This document shows, one piece after another, positions 1 to 6,536 of a stretch of DNA of 42,204 bases (positions are counted from its first letter, which is position 1; the number at the start of each line of letters is the position of its first letter). A program made the translations under genes and the position numbers. Source of the stretch: a virus; the IMG/VR virus record IMGVR_UViG_3300009414_001661, positions 1 to 42,204 of that record; one strand, given 5' to 3'. A model generated the notes under the pieces. The model did no database searches. It was not told the DNA's origin and saw nothing but the letters and a program-made list of their open reading frames with translations.

Positions 1-81
1 ACTCAGCTCTACGTTCACAAGAGGGCTTTCGGCGACGACGTGCCGAGCGAGATCGAGGTTGAGGTTCGTTACAGTGGTTAA
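1..81 (+). CDS. C-terminal fragment of a gene cut by the window edge
   Basis: Frame 1 is open from the first base and ends at TAA 79-81, giving 26 residues that finish EVEVRYSG. The next gene's likely GTG start at 74 overlaps this stop, in the same coupled style as the rest of this strand, which supports a real coding end. There is too little sequence to assign a family. The body of the gene lies outside the window, or at the other end if the molecule is circularly permuted. Confidence 0.55.
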   Translation, partial: TQLYVHKRAFGDDVPSEIEVEVRYSG

Positions 82-283
82 GCGTCCAACTAGCCACATC
101 GAAGCCGAGGTGGATAAGCTCGCAAAGAGCCTAGGCATCAAGAAAGCTGAGAAGGACAAACATCTAAGTTCTGCCCCAAAATCGGGCACCGATCTTGACC
201 TTCAAGAGTTAGATGATGGGCTACGAGCAGCGGGCTTGACGAACATCGTCTATCTTGGCTTTGATGAGGAGAACGAAGAATGA
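74..283 (+). CDS. Small hypothetical protein (69 aa)
   Basis: The frame is also open from a TTG at 59. GTG 74 is preferred because a GAGG element (61-64) lies at suitable distance and the start then just overlaps the previous stop. The product is charged, probably helical, with Lys-rich and Glu/Asp-rich stretches and an acidic end (DEENEE). No signal peptide, membrane segment or known domain is visible. It is followed by ATGA overlap with the next small gene, so it belongs to an early-region operon of small phage proteins. Function unknown. Confidence 0.5.
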   Translation: MVKRPTSHIEAEVDKLAKSLGIKKAEKDKHLSSAPKSGTDLDLQELDDGLRAAGLTNIVYLGFDEENEE

Positions 284-447
284 CAGTCGATCACAAAGCA
301 AATGCTAGGTACCTTCGGAAGGTTGCCGATAGCGCCTGGCTGATATTCGATAGCTTGCCCGAGGGGCGCGACAAAAACGCTGCGTACAAGACAGCGAGTA
401 AGTTGTCATACAGAGCCTGGAAAGCAGGGCAGCGAGACAAGCGATGA
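280..447 (+). CDS. Small basic hypothetical protein (55 aa)
   Basis: ATG 280 overlaps the stop of the preceding gene (ATGA), and its own stop TGA 445-447 overlaps the next ATG (444). This double 4-base overlap is the main support. The product is soluble and basic with several Arg/Lys and three Trp/Tyr-containing stretches (SAWLIFD, KLSYRAWKAG). I do not recognise a family. It is too short for a secure call by length, but its place in a tightly overlapped operon makes it likely to be translated. Confidence 0.55.
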   Translation: MTVDHKANARYLRKVADSAWLIFDSLPEGRDKNAAYKTASKLSYRAWKAGQRDKR

Positions 448-1064
448 CCCTTCCAAGATCACTACTCAGTGAGGAACGCGCCCGCGAGATCAAGGAACAA
501 CTCTGGGCTGGGCACATGACCCAAGCTGAGATCGCACATCAGCACTATGTGAGCCAGTCCACCATCTCTCGCATCTTCCGAGGGTATGATTGGGCACACT
601 TACCTTGGCCCGACGGCTCGCTCGGGCATATTCCGCAAGAGCGCAGGACCACCATTCACGCATCAAGGCACAGAAGCACGAGGTACAAACATGACACCCG
701 AACAGGAAAACAAGAGCTCAGTGACAAAGAAACAAGTGAGATCAATAGCGTGGTTGAGCAGTTACTCACGGGAGACGATGCTCAACTCCGTGACACTATT
801 ACGAAGAAGGCTACAGAAACTCGAAGGAGAGCTACTTCAAGCCAGGGCAAGAAGTTCACAGGAGATATGCTCCCTTGGCTCGACATTAAGGAGGCAGACC
901 CTGGGCATCCAATAGTTCAGGAGCTAATCACCCTTGATGATCCACCACTCAAGGTGGCGCTACGAATCGTCTGTGCGAAAGTGCCCCAGAGCGATTGGCA
1001 AAAACCCTCAGCGCTTGCGATGATCGATGCTGAAGCCGAGAAAATCAGGGCAAAAATTGCTTGA
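444..1064 (+). CDS. Helix-turn-helix DNA-binding protein (206 aa)
   Basis: Residues about 8-48 form a helix-turn-helix of the resolvase/Sigma70-r4-like type (SEERAREIKEQL, then TQAEIAHQHYVSQSTISRI), typical of phage regulators and of homing-endonuclease-associated DNA-binding domains. The remainder is hydrophilic with no catalytic motif that I can see, so it is more likely a regulator or a small-terminase-like DNA binder than an enzyme. The start ATG 444 overlaps the previous stop. A second open frame with its own good ribosome site lies inside it (691-915, see findings). The gene ends just after the -35 box of the promoter for the next gene begins. Confidence 0.7.
   Translation: MTLPRSLLSEERAREIKEQLWAGHMTQAEIAHQHYVSQSTISRIFRGYDWAHLPWPDGSLGHIPQERRTTIHASRHRSTRYKHDTRTGKQELSDKETSEINSVVEQLLTGDDAQLRDTITKKATETRRRATSSQGKKFTGDMLPWLDIKEADPGHPIVQELITLDDPPLKVALRIVCAKVPQSDWQKPSALAMIDAEAEKIRAKIA
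691..915 (+). CDS. Possible gene embedded in another frame (74 aa)
   Basis: ATG 691 has a GAGGT element 7 bases upstream, a better ribosome site than that of the surrounding gene, and starts MTPEQ. The product would be basic and helical with a coiled-coil-like stretch (LLRRRLQKLEGELLQ). It lies wholly inside the helix-turn-helix gene in the +1 frame, so one of the two readings of 691-915 may be incidental. Offered as a candidate only. Confidence 0.25.
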   Translation: MTPEQENKSSVTKKQVRSIAWLSSYSRETMLNSVTLLRRRLQKLEGELLQARARSSQEICSLGSTLRRQTLGIQ

Positions 1065-1089
1065 CCCGCCAGCCCTGACCTGTCATAAT
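1061..1089 (+). promoter_or_regulatory. Sigma70 promoter with extended -10
   Basis: TTGACC (1061-1066), a 17-base spacer and CATAAT (1084-1089) preceded by TGT, i.e. an extended -10. Transcription would begin near 1096, about 33 bases upstream of the ATG at 1129. The same TGTCATAAT box with a 17-base spacer recurs at 8293-8321, in front of the recombination block. Confidence 0.75.
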
Positions 1090-1128
1090 GCCGGGTCGAT
1101 CACATCTATGAAAAACAAGGAGCAGAAA

Positions 1129-1494
1129 ATGGCTAAAGAAGAAGTTAAGGCAAAAGCTAAAGACGAAAGGGGCAAAGATATCCCCATCGTATGTCAGTAC
1201 GACTTCGGTGGCAGCCTCGAGGGCTTTATCAAGAAGGCCAGCCAGAACGGCGGGGACGGAAAGGCCGTTGCTTATAGCAAGGTAAAGGCCAGTGACAAGA
1301 TCGACGTCCAGGATATAATGCGCCGGCTGGCAGTAGCAGGTAACTCCCAGGCTGACATTCAAAAAATTCTGGATGCTCACATTCCTGGCGTTAAAAAGCG
1401 TGGTAAGAGCAAGTCCGAAAAGATGAAGGACGACTTCGATGCTCTCAGCGCGGATGAACGTGCAAGGCTCATAGCCGAGCTTACTAGAGGTTAA
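1129..1494 (+). CDS. Hypothetical early protein, Lys-rich (121 aa)
   Basis: The start is ATG 1129, chosen over an upstream in-frame TTG/ATG because AAGGAG sits 7 bases before it and it follows the promoter at 1061-1089. The N-terminus is very Lys/Glu-rich, and the middle (DFGGSLEGFIKKASQNGGDG) and C-terminal half look like a compact alpha/beta domain ending in a helix with SADERARLIAELTRG. No enzyme motif is visible. Being the first gene after a strong promoter and followed by a strong terminator, it is probably a highly expressed early protein, perhaps nucleic-acid binding given its charge. Confidence 0.75.
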   Translation: MAKEEVKAKAKDERGKDIPIVCQYDFGGSLEGFIKKASQNGGDGKAVAYSKVKASDKIDVQDIMRRLAVAGNSQADIQKILDAHIPGVKKRGKSKSEKMKDDFDALSADERARLIAELTRG

Positions 1495-1509
1495 GAGGTT
1501 AAGAGGTTA
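1486..1509 (+). repeat. Tandem 8-mer, three copies of AGAGGTTA
   Basis: Three head-to-tail copies at 1486-1493, 1494-1501 and 1502-1509, followed by a partial copy (AAGAGGTAGG). The first copy spans the stop codon of the preceding gene. The AGAGG cores resemble ribosome sites but no start follows at suitable distance. They may arise by slippage, or take part in the leader folding upstream of the terminator at 1582-1630. Confidence 0.6.
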
Positions 1510-1581
1510 ATAAGAGGTAGGTTCCCCCTCCCAGGGACCCCTCCCTACCTTTCATGGACGTAAATCCTCCCTGAAAACTTA

Positions 1582-1630
1582 GCGAGAGGGTTCAGAATTT
1601 AGATTTCTCAGAACCCTCTCGCCTTTTTTT
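1582..1630 (+). terminator. Rho-independent terminator abutting a ribosome site
   Basis: A perfect 12-bp stem, GCGAGAGGGTTC (1582-1593) with GAACCCTCTCGC (1611-1622), a 17-base loop and a run of seven T (1624-1630). The GGAG ribosome site of the next gene starts at 1631, so terminator and translation signal are contiguous. A weaker hairpin upstream (GGTAGG near 1517 with CCTACC near 1553) could compete. The geometry fits either a simple terminator or an attenuator controlling entry into the sugar cassette. Confidence 0.9.
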
Positions 1631-1643
1631 GGAGAATAAGCCG

Positions 1644-2057
1644 TTGACGGAACGGACTCCAGTTGTTTATATAACTAATCTTGGCGCTCACGACTATGAA
1701 CCAGCCAAGGAGTTTGGTGAGCTACGCTTTCTTACGAGGGGCAAGATTAAGCGTTATGCCACTTCAACTATATATAGAGATTTCATTGACGGCATGAGCG
1801 ACGGCATTAAGGAAGACTTTTTGCTCGTATCCTCCCTGAGTATACTTAATAGCATAGCCGCGGCGATCATCGCCAGGAAGTTTGGCGTCGTCAACTTTTT
1901 GCTCTTTAGCGACGGAAAGTATATACTAAGAAGCGTCAACATAGACGCCCTTTTAGACACAAATGAAGGAGTGGGAAATGAAGAAGATCTGCGTCCTGAC
2001 GGGCAAGCGCGGGGGCTACGGCGCGATGAAGCCGATGCTCCGCCTGATAAGGGATGA
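1644..2057 (+). CDS. Conserved-looking phage protein, unknown function (137 aa)
   Basis: TTG 1644 is chosen because GGAG (1631-1634) lies 9 bases upstream. An in-frame TTG at 1629 falls in the terminator T-run. The protein begins TERTPVVYITNLGAHDYEPAK, resembling a small soluble family of phage proteins (VYVTN..HDY near the N-terminus) that I recognise from other phages but cannot name functionally. It ends with an Arg/Asp-rich tail that overlaps the neuC-like gene by 80 bases, an unusually long overlap. Bases 1644-1649 also read as a -35 (TTGACG) with TATATA at 1668-1673, an alternative use as an internal promoter for the cassette. Confidence 0.65.
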   Translation: MTERTPVVYITNLGAHDYEPAKEFGELRFLTRGKIKRYATSTIYRDFIDGMSDGIKEDFLLVSSLSILNSIAAAIIARKFGVVNFLLFSDGKYILRSVNIDALLDTNEGVGNEEDLRPDGQARGLRRDEADAPPDKG

Positions 2058-3087
2058 TCCCTATTTCGAGCTAGACTTCGTTGCCGGAGATATGCACCTC
2101 AGAGAGGACTTTGGCAACACGCTTGATGAGATACAAGATGAGTTTGATGTAACTCCATTAGAGTTAGCCTACAAGCTACCTGATACCAAATACCACAGAG
2201 CCTGTCAAATATCTTACCATACAGAGCTAGTAGCAAAACACCTGGAGAAGTCAGAGCCAGATCTCTTAATGCTCTATGGAGATAGAGGTGAGACTTTAGC
2301 TGCTGCAATAGCCGCACTTGAGTTCAATGTACCTATCGCACACTTGCAAGGTGGCGACACCAGTGGCACGATGGATGACCGTCGGCGCCGGGCTATAACA
2401 GCCCTAGCGGATCTCCACTTCGTGTCACACGACAAGGCAGCGGATAGTGTATCTGATCAGCTCAACCTCGCTGACGATAGGATCTTCGTCGTTGGCGACA
2501 GCCACCTTGATCCCATCTTCGACGGAGAGTTATACTCAATGGATAAGGTGATGAAAGAGCTGACGCTCATGCGTGACTTTCCTATCATCATCGTCCTGTT
2601 TCACCCTGATCCAACAGATCCACGCGATGATAATCTCACCTTCCACAACATCATGGATGCGATTGACGACATAGATAAGCAGTTCGTTATCATCTATCCT
2701 TGTAGCGATCCTGGCTGGAAGAAGATCGTCAAAGCAATACACTGGTTCGACGAGCATCCTAACATACAGATTTATAAGAACCTCCCTTCGCCATTGTTCC
2801 TCGGCTTGATGAACTGCGCCTCTGTGATAGTAGGTAACAGCAGCTGTGGCCTGATCGAAGCGCCGTATATGGATCTACCTTGTGTGAACGTAGGCAACAG
2901 GCAGAAGGGCCGACTCCAGAGCACGAACGTCATAAACGTGGGGCATACGTCACATGAGATAGATAGTGGCTTTCAGCTCGCGATGTACCTAAAACGGAAC
3001 CATATGCCATTCGAGAAGCCTTACGGCAACGGAGCTACAGGCAAGCGCATAGTGAATATACTTAAAAGGGAGTGGTTCAATGACTAA
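1978..3087 (+). CDS. neuC: UDP-GlcNAc 2-epimerase (hydrolysing), NeuC-like
   Basis: In this family UDP-N-acetylglucosamine is hydrolysed and epimerised to ManNAc (or a related 2-epimer) plus UDP, the first step of sialic/nonulosonic acid synthesis in the cytoplasm. The 369-aa product has the GT-B-like NeuC/WecB layout at normal length: start VLTGKRGGYGAMKPML, LYGDRGETLAAA (99-110), LQGGD (123-127), HP (209-210), GNSSCGLIEAP (286-296) and NVGNRQKGRL (304-313). ATG 1978 is preferred over 1963 because AAGGAG lies 6 bases upstream. It overlaps the following dehydrogenase by 8 bases. Substrate could be a derivative of GlcNAc, which sequence alone cannot settle. Confidence 0.9.
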   Translation: MKKICVLTGKRGGYGAMKPMLRLIRDDPYFELDFVAGDMHLREDFGNTLDEIQDEFDVTPLELAYKLPDTKYHRACQISYHTELVAKHLEKSEPDLLMLYGDRGETLAAAIAALEFNVPIAHLQGGDTSGTMDDRRRRAITALADLHFVSHDKAADSVSDQLNLADDRIFVVGDSHLDPIFDGELYSMDKVMKELTLMRDFPIIIVLFHPDPTDPRDDNLTFHNIMDAIDDIDKQFVIIYPCSDPGWKKIVKAIHWFDEHPNIQIYKNLPSPLFLGLMNCASVIVGNSSCGLIEAPYMDLPCVNVGNRQKGRLQSTNVINVGHTSHEIDSGFQLAMYLKRNHMPFEKPYGNGATGKRIVNILKREWFND

Positions 3088-4009
3088 GCCTAGCATCTTA
3101 TACTATGAGTGTCTCAACTATACGAAAGAGAACACCGACTTGCTAATTGATACATTCAATATGTATACACTCCCTGACCCGAAACATGATGAGCGTATCT
3201 TATCCCATGTAGCAGAGAGCATTGAAGCTATCTTCTTACCGCTCGGCTTCAAGTTCAGTGCCCGAAAATGGGGCAACTTCCCTAAACTCAAAGTAATAGC
3301 TAGCAACACAACGACCAGACCTGAGACAGACCCACCTGTTGACGGCCAGCTAGTATGGCTCAACGACCCTGAGTTTCTTGAGAACATCACGAGTACGGCA
3401 GAACACACTCTTGGCCTCATCATGGCAGTTCATCGGCGCTTACCTCACGCGCATTGGTCCACTTGGACAGAGTGGAACCGCTATGCGAGAAGCGCACCTA
3501 AGATGTTGTCACGCTCTAACTTGACGATCTGGGGTCCAGGGCGTGTTGGCACTCACCTGTTTGACCGCGCGGCGCCGCTGTTTAAGACCGTCTGGACGAT
3601 AGGGGAGAATGACCGAGATGAATACATCAACAAAACGCTTGAATATACCGACGTTCTTGCTCTCACGCTTAGTTGTGTTGGGAAACAGCCAGTTGTCACA
3701 AGAGATAAGCTGGAGAGATTGCCAAAGCAGGCTATCGTGGTCAACACGGCTAGGGGCGAAGTACTTGACCACGAAGCTCTCTTACACCTACTCAACACCG
3801 GTCATCTATGGGGAGCAGCGCTTGACGTACTCCCGAATGATCATCGTTTTCAGTATAAAGGCTACGATAGCCTCGCTAATAAGTACCTAGCTTACACGAA
3901 GAAAAGCAGCCATTTGATCCTCACTCCGCACATGGCCGGTTCAACTGAAGATGCCTGGAACATGACTCAGCGTTATATAATAGATAGGGTAAAGGAAATC
4001 CTTATATGA
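3080..4009 (+). CDS. D-isomer 2-hydroxyacid dehydrogenase
   Basis: A 309-aa member of the NAD-dependent 2-hydroxyacid dehydrogenase family (phosphoglycerate dehydrogenase-like). The dinucleotide motif is GPGRVG (152-157), the family signature TAEHTLGLIMA is at 106-116, the substrate-binding Arg is in NTARGEVLD (R225), and the catalytic His in LTPHMAGST (H284). The usual acidic residue falls in ALDVLPND, where Asp appears in place of Glu. It is locked in the cassette by overlaps on both sides (8 and 4 bases). This family is not part of the textbook sialic pathway, so it may oxidise or reduce a sugar-acid intermediate, supply a 2-oxoacid, or do something unrelated. Substrate unknown. Confidence 0.85.
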   Translation: MTKPSILYYECLNYTKENTDLLIDTFNMYTLPDPKHDERILSHVAESIEAIFLPLGFKFSARKWGNFPKLKVIASNTTTRPETDPPVDGQLVWLNDPEFLENITSTAEHTLGLIMAVHRRLPHAHWSTWTEWNRYARSAPKMLSRSNLTIWGPGRVGTHLFDRAAPLFKTVWTIGENDRDEYINKTLEYTDVLALTLSCVGKQPVVTRDKLERLPKQAIVVNTARGEVLDHEALLHLLNTGHLWGAALDVLPNDHRFQYKGYDSLANKYLAYTKKSSHLILTPHMAGSTEDAWNMTQRYIIDRVKEILI

Positions 4010-4701
4010 CTAGCCTAGCATTTATCCCAGCTCGCATCGGATCACAGAGCATTTCTAAAAAGAATCTCCATCTGCTCGGAGGCCGACCCCTCATCGAATG
4101 GTGCATGGATGCGGCGCTTCTCTCTCATGTTGATGAAATAGTATGTTCGACAGATGACGAAGAAATAGCCCGCATAGCAGATGCCATGAACATACAAGCT
4201 GTTGAACGCCCTCCGAATATGTGCGATGGCGAAACTTATCCAATACACGAAATAGTTATTGAATACCTCAACGAGCGAGGCAATGATCCTGACGTAGTTG
4301 TGCTAATTCAGCCGACTAGTCCCTTCATCCTACTTGAGACTATCGACCTGGCGTGTCGCCGCCTCGACGGTATGATACCCAGCCGCTGGGACAGCTTCCA
4401 AACGATAGCGAATATTCCTCATAACTTTCACGCTTGGAACCAGAGGTCGTGGAACCAGGAAACTGGTCAAGTCCAATGGTGCTTTCCTGATCTGCGCAAG
4501 ACGGGCTTTAACAAGGCTCATAAACCCAAGCTATGGAAGTTTGGTAATCTCGTAGCTACTAAGACCGCGGCGCTCAGGGAGAGTGGCTTCTTTGCTATGC
4601 CATCCCTCGGGCACCCGGTTCCATGGACTAGGGCACTTGACTTAGACACACTTGAAGACTTTACGCTAGCGGAGAGCCTACTCAAGGAAGGTGTCATATG
4701 A
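4006..4701 (+). CDS. neuA: CMP-sugar acid synthetase (cytidylyltransferase), NeuA-like
   Basis: Expected reaction: CTP plus a nonulosonic acid gives CMP-nonulosonate and pyrophosphate. The 231-aa product has the cytidylyltransferase layout: IPARIGSQSISKKNL (7-21) for nucleotide binding, CSTDDEEIA (47-55), LIQPTSPF (100-107), and the C-terminal DLDTLEDF metal/substrate signature. Length is normal for the single-domain form. Compared with the usual P-loop (GGSKG) the phage protein reads IGSQS, a mild divergence. Start ATG 4006 overlaps the preceding stop, and its end overlaps the SQD1-like gene (ATGA). KdsB-type or acylneuraminate specificity cannot be separated by eye; the neighbours favour nonulosonate. 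Confidence 0.9.
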   Translation: MTSLAFIPARIGSQSISKKNLHLLGGRPLIEWCMDAALLSHVDEIVCSTDDEEIARIADAMNIQAVERPPNMCDGETYPIHEIVIEYLNERGNDPDVVVLIQPTSPFILLETIDLACRRLDGMIPSRWDSFQTIANIPHNFHAWNQRSWNQETGQVQWCFPDLRKTGFNKAHKPKLWKFGNLVATKTAALRESGFFAMPSLGHPVPWTRALDLDTLEDFTLAESLLKEGVI

Positions 4702-5840
4702 AGATACTGATCCTCGGCGGCGACGGCTATCTTGGCTGGCCCACTGCGATGTATCTTGCAGCTCGAGGCCACGAAATAGCCGTGGTCGATGATCTGTCGA
4801 AAAGACAACTTGAAGCAGAAATAGGATACTCCCCACTATGGCCCATTCCCCCTTTCGCTCATCGCACACTTACGTGGAACAAACTAAAGCCCAGTTGCCC
4901 CATAAAGATGTGGATATGCAACATAGCGACGAACAGATCGCTCTTATACAAGATCATAGACGAGTTCTCGCCGGAAGCCGTTGTCCATTATGCAGAGCAG
5001 CCATCCGCGCCATACTCCATGATGACGGCAAAGGCGGCTGTGGATACTCAACTCAACAATGTGTCGGGCACTTTGAACCTCATAATGGCGATCCTGCATC
5101 ACAATGCAGATTGTCACATCGTAAAGCTCGGTACAATGGGCGAGTACGGGACGCCTAACATAGATATAGAGGAGGGCTGGCTTGATGTTACTCACGAGGA
5201 CCGAACAGACAGAGTTCTCTACCCTAAAAGACCCGGCAGCTGGTACCACCTGTCTAAAGTGCACGACTCCCATAACCTTGAGTTCGCCTGTCGAACCTGG
5301 GGACTACGAGTTACAGATCTCAATCAGGGGATCGTCTATGGAACTGACACAGACGAAACATGGCTTGACAGTAGCCTTAGTACCAGCTTCCACTACGACG
5401 CCATCTTCGGAACAGTTATCAATAGGTTCATTACGCAGGCAGTTGAAAACGCTCCTCTTACAGTATACGGCTCAGGCTCCCAAACTAGAGGATTCCTTGA
5501 TATACGAGACACAATCCGTTGCATTGAGCTTGCTTGCGAAACTCCGCCAGATGGAGGAACTTTCCGAGTAATGAACCAATTCACTGAAAGCTTTAGCATT
5601 AACCAACTTGCAGAGCTAGTCCAGCACATTACAGGCTGTGAGATCGTGCACCTTGAAAACCCGCGTGTGGAGCAAGAAGATCACTATTACAATGCAAAGC
5701 ATACGGCACTCACAGACCTGGGGCTAGAGCCTCACTATCTTACTGCTGACACCCTTGAAGATATGATCCGCCAGGTGCGTAAGCATAAGAAGCTAATCAA
5801 CCCCGAAGCGTTTAAGCCAACAGTTAAGTGGAGGAACTAA
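4698..5840 (+). CDS. sqdB: UDP-sulfoquinovose synthase-like (SQD1/SqdB) SDR enzyme
   Basis: SQD1/SqdB converts UDP-glucose and sulfite to UDP-sulfoquinovose, the head-group donor for sulfolipid and for some archaeal glycans. The 380-aa protein is an extended SDR of the usual length. The NAD motif is GGDGYLGWP (7-15). The family-specific stretches KLGTMGEYGTPNIDIEEG (143-160), YHLSKVHDSHN (183-193), TDLNQGIVYG and QTRGFLDIRDT are all present. The catalytic residues described for plant SQD1 (Thr145, Tyr182, Lys186) match T146, Y183 and K187 here. It is coupled upstream (ATGA) and downstream (TAATG). The match is much closer to SQD1 than to generic epimerases, but activity in a nonulosonate cassette is unproven. 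Confidence 0.88.
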   Translation: MKILILGGDGYLGWPTAMYLAARGHEIAVVDDLSKRQLEAEIGYSPLWPIPPFAHRTLTWNKLKPSCPIKMWICNIATNRSLLYKIIDEFSPEAVVHYAEQPSAPYSMMTAKAAVDTQLNNVSGTLNLIMAILHHNADCHIVKLGTMGEYGTPNIDIEEGWLDVTHEDRTDRVLYPKRPGSWYHLSKVHDSHNLEFACRTWGLRVTDLNQGIVYGTDTDETWLDSSLSTSFHYDAIFGTVINRFITQAVENAPLTVYGSGSQTRGFLDIRDTIRCIELACETPPDGGTFRVMNQFTESFSINQLAELVQHITGCEIVHLENPRVEQEDHYYNAKHTALTDLGLEPHYLTADTLEDMIRQVRKHKKLINPEAFKPTVKWRN

Positions 5841-6523
5841 TGGTCTATGTAATAGCCGAAGCGGGCGTGGATCATGAAGGTGAGTTGAAACGCGCCCTGC
5901 AGCTACTCTATCGAAGTGTTGAAGCCGGCGCCGACTGCTTTAAGATGCAATACTACATTGAGGGCTTCAAAGGGGAGCATCGCACCCTTCCGTGGTTGCG
6001 CCCTCACAATATGAGCCTGATCGAGAAGAAGTGCAAACAAATGGAGATCGACTTCATGCTCACGCCGCATGATGAGTGGGCTCTTGGATATATCGTACAG
6101 GATACTGACATCGATACGATTAAGATTGGTTCCGGTGACTGGGATTTGATACCTAAAGCTGTTGAGTCAGGTAAAGAACTTATAATAAGTTGCGGCGGCA
6201 AGAACAGAAACGACTTGGAACAGTTAAACATCGAGACGGCCAGCCATCCAACTAAGATACTCTATTGCATATCTGAGTATCCTGCTCTCCCCACTTCAGT
6301 TAATCTACTAGATGTGGCTGGTTACGACGGTTATAGCGACCACACTCGTGGGACTGCAATCGCACTCGCGGCTGTCGCCCTCGGCGCCGAGATAATCGAG
6401 AAGCATATTACGCTCGAACAAGATGTGACCGGCCGCAACGATACGTTCTGTTCACTCAGCCCGGATAAGTGGCCCCACTTCGTCGAGGATATTCGCAAGA
6501 TAGAACAGGCACTTGCCCAGTAA
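5840..6523 (+). CDS. neuB: NeuB-like nonulosonate synthase, catalytic barrel only
   Basis: NeuB condenses PEP with ManNAc (or a relative) to form the nine-carbon acid. Start ATG 5840 has GGAGG 5 bases upstream and overlaps the previous stop (TAATG). The 227-aa product matches the TIM-barrel part: IAEAGVDHEG (5-14), KMQYY (35-39), KIGSGD (95-100), SCGGKN (117-122), LYCISEYPALP (141-151), GYSDHTRG (164-171) and GAEIIEKHITLEQ (182-194). Typical NeuB has about 340 residues with a C-terminal antifreeze-like SAF domain; none is present here and the next gene follows immediately. D11 replaces the usual Asn of the NHNG motif. Family membership is clear; substrate and activity without the SAF domain are open. 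Confidence 0.87.
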   Translation: MVYVIAEAGVDHEGELKRALQLLYRSVEAGADCFKMQYYIEGFKGEHRTLPWLRPHNMSLIEKKCKQMEIDFMLTPHDEWALGYIVQDTDIDTIKIGSGDWDLIPKAVESGKELIISCGGKNRNDLEQLNIETASHPTKILYCISEYPALPTSVNLLDVAGYDGYSDHTRGTAIALAAVALGAEIIEKHITLEQDVTGRNDTFCSLSPDKWPHFVEDIRKIEQALAQ

Positions 6524-6536
6524 GAAGGGAAATGCT

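Noticed and set aside
4006-4701. Cassette as an LPS (Kdo) pathway with KdsB in place of NeuA
   Set aside because: NeuC and NeuB neighbours and lack of KdsA, KdsD or KdsC favour nonulosonate, although the cytidylyltransferase alone cannot exclude it.
5840-6523. NeuB as a truncated pseudogene
   Set aside because: All barrel motifs are intact, the start and stop are tightly coupled to neighbours, and no remnant of the missing domain is found in any frame before the reductase gene.
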